Shown here: positions 7,326 through 14,531 of the stretch, one piece after another
Position numbering within the stretch: position 1 is the first letter of the stretch
Layout: every line of letters begins with the position of its first letter
Source: a virus
Virus record (IMG/VR): IMGVR_UViG_3300017971_000139
Coordinates: 1 to 39,626 of that record
Strand: one strand, 5' to 3'
DNA: 39,626 nucleotides
Position numbers and translations under genes: made by a program
Notes under the pieces: generated by a model
Told to the model about the DNA's origin: nothing
Database searches by the model: none
What the model saw: only the letters and a program-made list of their open reading frames with translations

Positions 7326-9528
7326 CGTCGATACTCCCTCCGATTAATTCCGCTTGCCCCTGATACGCACCTACAGCTTGCGGAGATACAATAGCTTCGG
7401 CTCCAATAGCAGAACGAAGGAGATTGAGGGTCTCGGCTTGAGTTTTAAGCTGATCGAAGACAGCATTTTGAGAATCAATGACCATTTGTGCGACATTGGT
7501 CTGGATATCTCCCTGGATCTTCTGTATATCATTGGCCAGTTTAGCCATTTGGATTTCAGTATTTCGTTGATTCTGAGCTTGCTGCTCACGGAATTTCTTC
7601 CGTTCAAGGTCCATCTTCGCATTCCGCTCTTCGATCTTATTGAGCATATCCGTAGCTGCAGTTTCAGCCTTAAGAGCAGTAGCTTCAGCTTTCTGAGTTT
7701 CAGCTTGAGCTTGAGCGATAAGAGCTTGATCCATCGGTGAAGGTGGTTCTTTCGCCTGAGCTTCTTTAACCATTCGAAGAGCTTCTTTCTCTTCATCAGT
7801 TTGCTGAGATACCGGGATCATATCAGCCAGCAACATCTGGATACGCTTCCGAGCAGCAATCTCATCCATACCCGGAGCATTCATATTCTTTAAGAGGATA
7901 TCAGCGCCAATATCAAGGATGGATTTATCAACCTGGGCGAGAGTAGTAACTGTTTTAACTACCTGATCTTGGCGGTTTTGGAAGGCAGGACCAGCCGAGC
8001 ATGTCAGATCATACTTACCCCGAGAGAGATCATACACAATTACCGGACGCCCAGTTTGCTGATCAATAATCTTCTGATTAATTAAGACATCTTCTTCAAC
8101 GTCATCCGGGCCTACAATCCGGACTATGCGCTCTTGATCATAAACGAGAGGTACAGCCCGGACAATGATATCACCTGTACGCGCAATAGCCCGTTCAAGT
8201 GACCGGAACCACTTATACGTGCTTGAATCACCTTTATTCTGCAGACGTTCGATCGCGGCGCCCGTCTGCATGTAATTTGGGTCCTGGCCCATATTCGCGG
8301 AAAATAGACCCGCGATCTCATTGAGGTCAGCTGACGCATCCTGAGCTGTTTGCTGCAAGCCTTGATTGATCTGAGCGCCACCTTGCTGTACTGGAGGCGG
8401 AACTCCATCAATATGGTTATAGAATTGAACCGGATCTGCATTGGTATTTAATGTCGAAAGTTTATTACCGTGACCTTTAGCCTGTTCTTTAGTCATCCAG
8501 TATTTAGCACGGGGAGCAAGAGCTCCTTCTTCAATCTGTCGTGACCGCGCGTAATTATAGACTCGTTGAGAATCCATTAACTTCTCAACTACACCTTGGT
8601 AAACGATCTTATTTTCAGAGACCTTAAAATTACCATAAAGGGGAATGATTGGGATAGTTGAGAATACAGTTTCTTTCGCTTTGGTGAGCCATTTCGTGCC
8701 ATCGAATTTCCGTACCCAAAAGCGTGATTTCTTACTCTTACGCTCCTGTTGAACGGTTATTCCTTGTTGCTCGAGTTCGTCTCGAATGGTCTCGAATTTC
8801 TCATCAATTTCAACGATGGCACCATTGGACAATAGACCGAGGGTACGATTGGTTTGCTTACGATACCAGAATTCGGCAATAACGATTGCCTCTTTCTTAT
8901 ACCAGTAGACATTTGAGGTAAGCGTTTCCGATACAGACTCTCCACCGCCATTCGGGAACTCGGTATAGTAGTCATCGGGCTCCATGGGATCGAGTACGAA
9001 ACCCCAACGGGCGTCTGAAGCATCGGGTTTCTCATGATTTGGATCGAGCCATACTCGATCAATGTAGTTCGGTATTTCACGAATGAAGAGGTCTTGGTAA
9101 AATGAGTCGTCGTCGAACCAATCGTGGTCCACTCGCCAGCCAGACAAACCGCATTCAAGAGTACGCTGAGCAGAATCAATATAGATGTCAGAAGCTTTCG
9201 AAACATTCTGTATATTCCTCAATAATCCGTCATGGGTTTTAGCCAAGGCGTTGGTCGCGCCATCTCCTGCCGGCTTACATTTGATCGCGAATTCAGCTTG
9301 AGCCAGTTCACCAGAAATTTGATCAACAATAGAAGTACACTTGTCAAAAGTATACCGTGGACGATTGGTCATTCGGGATAAGATTTCAGGCTCCCATTGA
9401 CCATCACGCTTATTAACGAAGTGATCGGCCTCGCGGCAAGCTTCACGCATATCGAAATCAATCTTCTGTGCTTCTGCGAGTAGCTCTACTACATAGTTGT
9501 AGTCGTTGAATTTGCGTCTATCAGCCAT
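7315..9528 (-). CDS. Portal protein, P22 gp1-like
   Basis: It is about 737 residues; P22 gp1 has 725. The early region (A-D-R-R-K-F...), the D-Q-I-S-G-E-L-A-Q-A-E-F segment near residue 90, the G-W-R-V-D-H-D-W-F segment near 145 and the long Gln/Ala/Lys-rich C-terminal helix (residues about 570-690) fit the P22 portal family, including its barrel helix. The dodecameric portal is the DNA entry and exit channel and docks the terminase. The open frame extends to a TTG at 9549, but the ATG at 9528, placed as TAATATG after the terminase stop, is the more likely start. Confidence 0.9.
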   Translation of the reverse strand: MADRRKFNDYNYVVELLAEAQKIDFDMREACREADHFVNKRDGQWEPEILSRMTNRPRYTFDKCTSIVDQISGELAQAEFAIKCKPAGDGATNALAKTHDGLLRNIQNVSKASDIYIDSAQRTLECGLSGWRVDHDWFDDDSFYQDLFIREIPNYIDRVWLDPNHEKPDASDARWGFVLDPMEPDDYYTEFPNGGGESVSETLTSNVYWYKKEAIVIAEFWYRKQTNRTLGLLSNGAIVEIDEKFETIRDELEQQGITVQQERKSKKSRFWVRKFDGTKWLTKAKETVFSTIPIIPLYGNFKVSENKIVYQGVVEKLMDSQRVYNYARSRQIEEGALAPRAKYWMTKEQAKGHGNKLSTLNTNADPVQFYNHIDGVPPPVQQGGAQINQGLQQTAQDASADLNEIAGLFSANMGQDPNYMQTGAAIERLQNKGDSSTYKWFRSLERAIARTGDIIVRAVPLVYDQERIVRIVGPDDVEEDVLINQKIIDQQTGRPVIVYDLSRGKYDLTCSAGPAFQNRQDQVVKTVTTLAQVDKSILDIGADILLKNMNAPGMDEIAARKRIQMLLADMIPVSQQTDEEKEALRMVKEAQAKEPPSPMDQALIAQAQAETQKAEATALKAETAATDMLNKIEERNAKMDLERKKFREQQAQNQRNTEIQMAKLANDIQKIQGDIQTNVAQMVIDSQNAVFDQLKTQAETLNLLRSAIGAEAIVSPQAVGAYQGQAELIGGSIDDAD

Positions 9529-9529
9529 A

Positions 9530-10960
9530 TTAGCCCCATAAGGAGTCAAAGTTTATTTCAGGATCCGCCTCAGGAGGAGTCGGATTAAATGCGGTCATCA
9601 TGATGCCATCAGCCATATTCGGTGATTTTATCTTGAGTCGTCGCATTTCAGGTTTCGACATGATCTGTATAAGTCCGCTGCCATTTGGTTTTCTCGGTAC
9701 GCGACAGAGTTCTGCTCGAATAAGCGGTAAAATCGGGATATCAGGATCGAAGCTAAGCATTTTGTCTGGGTCGATGTATTTCCCTGTTTCAATCGCGAGA
9801 TAAGTATTACAAAGTCGGTCGCGGATGTTCCAGTATCTCTGGGCTCGCTTGTTTTTGAAGGTTTGTTTATTGGTTCGCGCTTTCTTACGATTTTCAAATG
9901 TCGCGGCTGTTCCTTCGTAGATGGCATTCGGGTCCTCAGGTGTTTCTGATCCTTTGAACAGCGACCAATCTATGTGCTTACCAGAGAAGGCATCATCTAC
10001 TTGCTTACGAAGGCCTATGCCGACTCCCTCTGCGTCCCAAGTGAAGTGATCAATATCCTCTTCAAGGGCTAAGTCTGTAGCCCAATCGCATCCAGTGTTA
10101 ATGTCGGAGAAATTTCGTGTTTCCACCCGAGTAATGACGCTTCCATGGCGGACGACAAATGCTTTATCGTCTGTTCCAAGGTCGCTCGGGTCATGTGCTC
10201 CGATTTTAAGCCCTCGTGGTTTGAAGCCGAGTCGTCCATGAGCGTTGATTGCAGCTTCAAACCACTCTGTCGGTATGATGGAATCTTCAACTGTGTCATC
10301 GTAGTACCCGAGCCAGACGTGATTGTATTTGTTTCTGGGCATGGCTTGAAAGTCATGCGCTCGTTCCTGTTCGAGTTCTGACGGGAACCATGGATTGTCG
10401 TAATAATTGATCCACGTGATATAATGGAGTTCATCTTCATAAAATCCGTCACGAAGGAGCTGGGTAAGATATGGCTCGATAAATCGTTCACTAATCGCAT
10501 CCGCCGCTGACATCGGGTTAAGGCTGAATATAAGTTCGGAATCAGTAGTCCGCAGTGTTGGAGTTAAGAGCTTCAGAGACTCCTTAGACGCAGTTTGAGC
10601 CTCTTCCCACCAGAATCTAGTGAACCCGTGCATAGATTTAACAGATTCTGGGTTACGTGCAAGCCCTTTGAACTTAAACAGTCCACCATCTGAATGCTTA
10701 ATCTGGTTATTCTTCGTATTGAAACCCCGAAGGGCCATCCGCTCAATTTCCTCCACCAGGAGGGAATATACGGAGTCGTCAATGGAGTTCTGGTACTCTC
10801 GAAAGCAGCCAACCTTATGCCTCTGTGTCTGAGCCAAGAAGAGTAGAATGTCTGCAATTGATTGTGACTTACCACCACCACGTCCTCCAAGGGCAATCTT
10901 AAACCGTTTCTTCTTGGTCAGAAACGGTTGTAGTTTCTTTGGTACTCTTAGATCCGGCAT
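9530..10960 (-). CDS. terL: Terminase large subunit (packaging ATPase-nuclease)
   Basis: The ATG at 10960 gives 476 residues; the frame extends further upstream but that part reads as an antisense-like Arg/Leu-rich stretch overlapping the small terminase. Walker A is GGRGGGKS at residues 25-32. Walker B with catalytic glutamate is FWWEEA, about 116-121. A coupling motif SLNP lies near 146-149. The RNase H-like nuclease domain shows acidic motifs in GAHDPSDLG, FTWDAEG and the final SPNMADGIMM. It pumps DNA into the prohead through the portal and cuts the concatemer. It overlaps the small terminase gene by 62 bases. Confidence 0.93.
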   Translation of the reverse strand: MPDLRVPKKLQPFLTKKKRFKIALGGRGGGKSQSIADILLFLAQTQRHKVGCFREYQNSIDDSVYSLLVEEIERMALRGFNTKNNQIKHSDGGLFKFKGLARNPESVKSMHGFTRFWWEEAQTASKESLKLLTPTLRTTDSELIFSLNPMSAADAISERFIEPYLTQLLRDGFYEDELHYITWINYYDNPWFPSELEQERAHDFQAMPRNKYNHVWLGYYDDTVEDSIIPTEWFEAAINAHGRLGFKPRGLKIGAHDPSDLGTDDKAFVVRHGSVITRVETRNFSDINTGCDWATDLALEEDIDHFTWDAEGVGIGLRKQVDDAFSGKHIDWSLFKGSETPEDPNAIYEGTAATFENRKKARTNKQTFKNKRAQRYWNIRDRLCNTYLAIETGKYIDPDKMLSFDPDIPILPLIRAELCRVPRKPNGSGLIQIMSKPEMRRLKIKSPNMADGIMMTAFNPTPPEADPEINFDSLWG

Positions 10961-11483
10961 TGTATAGTCCAAATGGTGAAGGGTTGGGATCCGGCAAATC
11001 GCCGTCGTCAGGCGGAGGCGGATTATCCTCCGGATTAACAAACGTGATCGTCCACTGACGATCCTCATCCTGGATACCCTCGTCCCGCGCTTCTTTCGCA
11101 GCCGAGGTCTGAATAGCAGTTTCAAAGATCTTGTTGGAAGATTGGATAGTGGAAATGGCCCGAGCAATCCGTCCTATAGCCTGGTCGCCCAGAACCATAT
11201 CATTCATTACCAGGAGGTCTTCAATTTTACCAATGAGGTCGGACTCGATCTTCTGGATTCGGGCGAACGTCGAGATCGCCCGGCGCGACATCAAAACAGA
11301 TAACTCTCTGCGTACTTTGGAGTAGAACTCTTGGTCATTGTCAGGCGTGTGCTGGACCCAGTTTTGGTCGGCAGCTAAACGCTCGATCTCCATGATGGAA
11401 AAACCGTATTTTGCACACAGCGACGGTATGTCGGCGCCCGTGAACTCATATTCTAATCGGAGGTAATCTAAGTCCGTGATCAT
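10899..11483 (-). CDS. terS: Terminase small subunit
   Basis: It is 194 residues from the ATG at 11483, which has GGAG six bases upstream; longer versions would start inside the late promoter. The N-terminus looks like a helix-turn-helix of the small-terminase kind (LRLEYEFTGADIPSLCAKYGF). The middle (about 60-130) is a long helical region suited to ring assembly, and the tail is Pro/Asp-rich. It should recognise the packaging site and load the large subunit. As the first gene of the late operon, directly upstream of terL, its call is supported by synteny; sequence identity to P22 gp3 is not evident. Confidence 0.8.
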   Translation of the reverse strand: MITDLDYLRLEYEFTGADIPSLCAKYGFSIMEIERLAADQNWVQHTPDNDQEFYSKVRRELSVLMSRRAISTFARIQKIESDLIGKIEDLLVMNDMVLGDQAIGRIARAISTIQSSNKIFETAIQTSAAKEARDEGIQDEDRQWTITFVNPEDNPPPPDDGDLPDPNPSPFGLYNAGSKSTKETTTVSDQEETV

Positions 11484-11532
11484 CTTAATCTCCATGATAA
11501 CTGGGAAGGAAATTTCCACTTCATGTAGTTTC

Positions 11533-11561
11533 ATTATAGCATGAATGTCATTCAGTGTAAA
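11533..11561 (-). promoter_or_regulatory. Late-operon sigma-70 promoter with internal operator
   Basis: Reading the minus strand, TTTACA (11561-11556) is followed after exactly 17 bases by TATAAT (11538-11533), preceded by TGC, an extended -10. Transcription would start near 11526, just ahead of the small terminase start at 11483. The spacer contains a perfect 13-bp dyad, TGAATGNCATTCA (11542-11554), of the type repeated in the array at 11764-12049, so the promoter is probably controlled by the same regulator. Confidence 0.85.
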
Positions 11562-11600
11562 CACTTACATTAATTATAATTATCCAGATTTGCGGGATGA

Positions 11601-11690
11601 CTTACTTACATCGTACGTAAGAGTTTCAAAAACAAGCCTTGGCAGAGAAAACCCTTACTTACGTACAATGTAAGAGTTTCAAAAACAAGC
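11601..11690. repeat. Two copies of a ~37-bp repeat with TTAC-N7-GTAA dyad
   Basis: Two direct repeats 53 bp apart (11601-11637 and 11654-11690) each begin with CTTACTTAC. Each then has seven variable bases followed by a 21-bp block, identical in both copies, that starts GTAAGAGTTTC. Within each, TTAC-N7-GTAA forms a dyad (11606-11620 and 11659-11673). They lie just upstream of the late promoter, a natural activator or repressor position. A related site recurs at 13057-13078. Confidence 0.8.
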
Positions 11691-11763
11691 TTTACAAGAA
11701 AAACTGACCTTCACGATGTATGAGTAATCGTAAAAGTAGAGTATATGGGGCCCTCAAGCCCGG

Positions 11764-12049
11764 TGAATCCCACTCATTGAATGAATATCACTCAGTGAGT
11801 GGTGTTCAGCCAATGAGCATCACTCATTTTTTAAATAAGCCTCATTCACCGTATATTTTTATTTCATTGAATGATATTCATTTAATAAATTCCACTCATT
11901 TAATTTTGTTCATTCAATAAATATTACTCATTAATTATTTTATCTTTACTCGTTGAATGAGTAATACTTATTCAGTGATGTTCACTCACCCACTATAAGT
12001 GAATATCATTCATTAACTTTGTTGATATTTATTTTATAAATCATATTCA
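11764..12049. repeat. Array of about twelve 13-bp dyads (TGAAT-N3-ATTCA type)
   Basis: Sites matching T-R-A-R-T/C-N3-R-Y-T-C-A begin at 11764, 11782, 11796, 11814, 11836, 11868, 11886, 11918, 11958 (ends TTA), 11976 (weak left arm), 12000 and 12037. Those at 11868 and 12000 have perfect arms; others carry one to three mismatches. Several neighbours are 18 bp apart. The exact dyad also sits inside the late promoter spacer (11542-11554). The array fills the gap between the divergent promoters. It probably binds a dimeric regulator or a replication initiator. Confidence 0.8.
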
Positions 12050-12099
12050 TTTTATAAATAATTAATTTAAATTAAATTTCATTTTGCTACATTGTGGTA

Positions 12100-12128
12100 T
12101 TTACAAATAAATTTTTTAGATATATAAT
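12100..12128 (+). promoter_or_regulatory. Early sigma-70 promoter
   Basis: TTTACA at 12100-12105, then 17 bases, then TATAAT at 12123-12128: eleven of twelve consensus bases with ideal spacing in an AT-rich context. It should drive the HTH gene at 12275 and be active immediately after infection with host RNA polymerase. The leader from about 12135 to 12274 contains a strong AAAGGAGGTG at about 12192 that does not serve an evident gene. Confidence 0.88.
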
Positions 12129-12274
12129 AGAACTATAAAAAATAATAATTAATGAGGTTGATTATGAACACAGCACTAAAAATATATAAGAAAGGAGGTG
12201 ATGCCATTGATTGTGTGAATAGATGTTCAAGTTGGAAATTATACAAAACTACACACTACCAAAAGGAGATAGAC

Positions 12275-12640
12275 ATGACTGACACTAACAAATACGCCAA
12301 CGCCATCAACGCCATTCTTGACACACTGGATCCCAACACCACTAACATCATTCATGAGTATGTAGAAGCTGATGACTTCAGTAATGTTGATGAAGCTGCA
12401 GCACAGCTGAAAGCAGTGTATGAAACCTACTACACTACCTCAACTCAGAAAATCAAGAGGAAAGAACAAATCCTCACTGAGCTGAGAGAAAATGGTGATA
12501 CCACAATGCAGGATATGGCTGCTAAGTTTGGTATCTCTAGAAGGAATGTATCATCCCAGCTGACATACCTCAGACGTGATGGCCATGTGATTGATGTTCT
12601 TACCAGAGGGAAAGACAAAGTAATCCATCTCAGTGAATAA
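12275..12640 (+). CDS. Winged-HTH early regulator (121 aa)
   Basis: The ATG at 12275 follows AAAAGGAG; the frame is open further upstream, but that part lacks coding character. Residues 1-55 are acidic and helical. Residues about 68-118 form a winged helix-turn-helix (TMQDMAAKFGISRRNVSSQL, then a YLRRDGHVIDV wing). It has its own near-consensus promoter and a strong terminator, so it is a monocistronic early unit beside the dyad array. This makes it the leading candidate to bind the array and switch the late promoter; that is inference. The HTH resembles that of the protein at 19236. Confidence 0.85.
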   Translation: MTDTNKYANAINAILDTLDPNTTNIIHEYVEADDFSNVDEAAAQLKAVYETYYTTSTQKIKRKEQILTELRENGDTTMQDMAAKFGISRRNVSSQLTYLRRDGHVIDVLTRGKDKVIHLSE

Positions 12641-12648
12641 TTAAATAA

Positions 12649-12691
12649 GTGCTGCCACTGCAAAGTGGCAGCACTAAACTTTTTTTTTTTT
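12649..12691 (+). terminator. Strong intrinsic terminator
   Basis: A perfect 11-bp stem (GTGCTGCCACT / AGTGGCAGCAC) with a GCAA loop spans 12649-12674, followed five bases later by twelve consecutive T residues (12680-12691). It closes the early HTH transcription unit. Confidence 0.95.
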
Positions 12692-12705
12692 GAAAGGAAT
12701 CGATT

Positions 12706-12837
12706 ATGCTGGAGTTCTTGGGCAATGCCTTCGGGGCCTTTATCACCGGCTTGGTTGGGATAGTAATGCTGGGTATCTTCCTCTTGTTCCCCATCGTATG
12801 GTTCGGTGGCATGATACTGCTGGCCATCTACCAGTAA
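12706..12837 (+). CDS. Small membrane protein (43 aa)
   Basis: The ATG at 12706 follows GAAAGGA at a good distance. The 43-residue product is nearly all hydrophobic, with one long or two short membrane segments (FITGLVGIVMLGIFLLFP, then VWFGGMILLAIY). It sits directly after the terminator and is followed by a perfect hairpin. Codon choice is G+C-rich compared with the surrounding DNA. Size and hydrophobicity would suit a small holin, a superinfection-exclusion peptide or a membrane toxin, but nothing selects between these. Confidence 0.7.
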   Translation: MLEFLGNAFGAFITGLVGIVMLGIFLLFPIVWFGGMILLAIYQ

Positions 12838-12841
12838 GATA

Positions 12842-12871
12842 AAGCTGGGTCGATTCACTTCGACCCAGCTT
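12842..12871 (+). terminator. Perfect 11-bp hairpin after the small membrane gene
   Basis: AAGCTGGGTCG pairs with CGACCCAGCTT around an eight-base loop. No T-tract follows, so it may be a weak terminator or an mRNA 3'-end stabiliser. Confidence 0.6.
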
Positions 12872-12884
12872 ACTCACGCCCTTA

Positions 12885-13007
12885 CCCACTGGAATAACCT
12901 CCGATCGTTCAGTGGGTCACTTCTACTCATACACGCGCGCTTTCCCCACTGGGAACTACAACCGATCGTCCAGTGGGTCACTTCCGATCGCACAATGGGT
13001 CACTTCC
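12885..13007. repeat. Three repeats of CGATCG-N2-CARTGGGTCACTTC with hairpins
   Basis: The core lies at 12902-12923, 12963-12984 and 12985-13006. The first two copies are preceded by CCCACTG, which is the reverse complement of the CAGTGGG in the core, so each can fold back on itself (12885-12916, 12945-12977). The third lacks the left arm. They may be iterons or protein-binding sites. Confidence 0.75.
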
Positions 13008-13056
13008 ACCCGTAAAACAGTGAATGACATTTATTTTTTGAATCATCCGTCAGGAT

Positions 13057-13078
13057 TTACTCATCATGTAAGAGTTTT
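13057..13078. promoter_or_regulatory. Third TTAC-N7-GTAAGAGTTT site
   Basis: TTAC (13057-13060), seven bases, then GTAAGAGTTTT (13068-13078): the same dyad and spacer length and the same following GAGTTT as the two copies at 11606 and 11659. It suggests one regulator touches both the late promoter region and this non-coding stretch. Confidence 0.6.
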
Positions 13079-13470
13079 GAATACCGGACGGGTAACCAGT
13101 AGCTTCAAATCATGTAAATTTCAAATTCAAACTAACTCAAACCAAAGAAAAATGCAATAAAATCAAATACTTAAGTATTATAGTATTGAGTTTGGAATTG
13201 TTTAGTTAAAAGTATATATAAAGTCAAATATGATGTATAATATATAAACAAGTTGAACTACTCACTCAAAACTCATTCTTCAAAACCGATTTTCCTAACT
13301 ACTTGATTTTATTAGGTATTCTCACTTTTTTTACGTTTGAAGTAATTCTGAACTCATTTATAAACGCATCTACTGCTCAGGTTAATATTTCTCCAGTTCC
13401 GCTTCCGTAACACCAGAACTCCTGATTTACCCAGTACGTAACTATTTGAAATTATTAAGAATAATAATTG

Positions 13471-13499
13471 TTTACTTTTATTTTAATTTATGTTATAAT
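13471..13499 (+). promoter_or_regulatory. Early-operon sigma-70 promoter
   Basis: TTTACT (13471-13476), a 17-base spacer, then TATAAT (13494-13499) in AT-rich DNA. It lies about 60 bases before the 54-aa gene at 13558 and is the obvious driver of the long plus-strand operon of small genes and replication genes. Confidence 0.85.
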
Positions 13500-13557
13500 A
13501 TATTCATGGACAATGCAAGAGTATCCAATTTAAATTCTTTACCAAGGAATCCAAACT

Positions 13558-13722
13558 ATGCGGACACTATTTAACATTTCAGCTGCATTAATCTCACTCC
13601 TTCTGGTAGGCCTCTCCTTCCACTTTTATCTCAGCCTTCCCATTCAAGATTTCTCTCAGTCTAAACAAGAGTTTACACAGTATCCGCTCCCGCGGATATA
13701 CATCATCAACTACATTAAATAG
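13558..13722 (+). CDS. Small single-span membrane protein (54 aa)
   Basis: It is the first gene of the main early operon, with CCAAGGAATCC before the ATG. Residues about 5-28 form a membrane helix (NISAALISLLLVGLSFHFYL) with a short N-terminus; the rest is polar with a Pro-rich stretch and a Y-I-I-N-Y-I-K end. It may equally be a signal anchor. First-position early membrane peptides in phages often act on the host envelope, but no function is shown. The stop is nine bases from the next start and overlaps its GGAGG site. Confidence 0.75.
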   Translation: MRTLFNISAALISLLLVGLSFHFYLSLPIQDFSQSKQEFTQYPLPRIYIINYIK

Positions 13723-13731
13723 GAGGTAGTC

Positions 13732-13893
13732 ATGACGCGTTGCAAGCACGGCATGATCCCACATCTATGTGGGTATTGCAAACCATTCACCCAAAAGACG
13801 GTTTCTGTGCCACTCGAAGACAAAGAGACTGGCGAACGTTACTTCATCAGAGTCAAGTCAGGAGTGAAATACTATCACAATGACGAAAAGTAA
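13732..13893 (+). CDS. Small zinc-ribbon-like protein (53 aa)
   Basis: TAGGAGGTAGTC precedes the ATG at 13732. The protein has C4, H6, H11, C13 and C16 (CKHG....HLCGYC), which look like one zinc site, followed by a beta-rich basic C-terminal half. It overlaps the next gene by 14 bases. A small zinc-binding early protein is a reasonable description; the partner is unknown. Confidence 0.75.
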   Translation: MTRCKHGMIPHLCGYCKPFTQKTVSVPLEDKETGERYFIRVKSGVKYYHNDEK

Positions 13894-14086
13894 TTATTCA
13901 TCACTCGACAAGCCTAATGTCCACATCGAAACTTACCAAGAAAATCACGATCCACACGCCACAATGTATGACGTGATTATAACTCTTCCTGGTAAGGCGA
14001 TTACGATTGAAGCCAACGACAAAGACCATGCTAACACTATCAAAGCAGCACTCACTGCAGCTAACGCAATCTATGAGGAGGAGTAA
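13880..14086 (+). CDS. Hypothetical 68-aa early protein
   Basis: Its ATG lies inside the end of the previous gene. The acidic protein has an apparent beta-strand pair (TMYDVIITLPGKAITIEAN) followed by a C-terminal helix (ANTIKAALTAANAIYEEE). It has no membrane segment or known motif. GAGGAG at its end serves as the ribosome site of the following gene, whose ATG shares the stop (TAATG). Confidence 0.75.
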   Translation: MTKSNYSSLDKPNVHIETYQENHDPHATMYDVIITLPGKAITIEANDKDHANTIKAALTAANAIYEEE

Positions 14087-14310
14087 TGCCAGTCAAATCA
14101 CCCTATTCCCTTGGTAAACTTGAGTCGACACGCCGTCATCACCTTTTCCGCTATTCGGATTTCTCGCTTTGCGGGACGGCGAACTATGACAACTGCACTT
14201 ACCAAGAACTTCATCTTCGTACAACTATTAAGTTCACCATTCCTGCTGATGACCTGAACTATTGTCAGCGTTGCCGCAACATCGCGATCTCGAGGGAGGA
14301 AAAGAAATGA
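14086..14310 (+). CDS. Hypothetical 74-aa Cys-containing protein
   Basis: The start is coupled (TAATG) to the previous stop. Four cysteines (C29, C37, C59, C62; the last two form C-Q-R-C) could hold a zinc ion. The C-terminus is charged. It continues the chain of tiny overlapping genes. I do not recognise the family. Confidence 0.7.
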   Translation: MPVKSPYSLGKLESTRRHHLFRYSDFSLCGTANYDNCTYQELHLRTTIKFTIPADDLNYCQRCRNIAISREEKK

Positions 14311-14531
14311 AGTGGTGTTCGATTGTCCCTGCTTATGGCAGAACGTACAACCATGAAGAGGCCCAACAAGCGTTTCATTCTAATAAGGATTTCATCTTGC
14401 GAGACATTTCGTCGCGATGGAATGGACAACTCTGCAACAAGAAAGATCTGATCAAGTATGGCAATTACACGCATGTCGAGATCAGGTATGGCAAACATAA
14501 CGAGCATATTCATGTGGAGGAAATTGGATGA
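14307..14531 (+). CDS. Hypothetical 74-aa early protein
   Basis: The ATG at 14307 overlaps the previous stop (ATGA) and follows GGGAGGAAAAG. The frame is open upstream, but this start is clearly better. The protein is hydrophilic, with a central helix (HEEAQQAFHSNKDFILRDI) and a His-rich beta-like end. There is no recognisable motif. Confidence 0.7.
   Translation: MKWCSIVPAYGRTYNHEEAQQAFHSNKDFILRDISSRWNGQLCNKKDLIKYGNYTHVEIRYGKHNEHIHVEEIG

Larger units (their letters stand above)
11562..12099. other. Divergent control region without genes
   Basis: No convincing coding frame lies between the late promoter and the early promoter. The stretch holds the paired TTAC-N7-GTAA repeats, the 13-bp dyad array and AT-rich DNA leading into the plus-strand promoter. 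Short open frames here (for example one at 11720) read through the repeats and lack coding character. It is the main regulatory switch region and a possible replication origin. Confidence 0.8.
12838..13557. other. 720-bp gene-poor region; candidate replication origin
   Basis: No convincing gene is visible. From the left it holds the hairpin at 12842, three CGATCG-containing repeats (12885-13007), a third TTAC-N7-GTAAGAGTTTT site (13057-13078), then about 400 bp of AT-rich DNA with a TATAAT at 13236 lacking a clear -35, and finally a near-consensus promoter at 13471. Iteron-like repeats beside AT-rich DNA near the start of the replication operon are what an origin would look like; this is inference. 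Confidence 0.6.

Noticed and set aside
11764-12049. CRISPR array
   Set aside because: Repeats are 13 bp, degenerate and irregularly spaced without unique spacers of constant length, and no cas genes are present; DUF2800 is only Cas4-like.
12190-12230. Leader peptide behind AAAGGAGGTG (ATG at about 12201)
   Set aside because: The frame has only five codons and the ATG is too close to the Shine-Dalgarno site; no attenuator structure is evident.
12445-12858. 137-codon minus-strand frame across the early HTH gene and terminator
   Set aside because: It would read through a strong terminator hairpin and poly-A run and opposes well-supported plus-strand genes.
12912-13160. Open frame of 82 codons in the non-coding region
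   Set aside because: It runs through the CGATCG repeats and hairpins, has no ribosome site and has a Ser/Thr/Arg-rich translation typical of chance frames.
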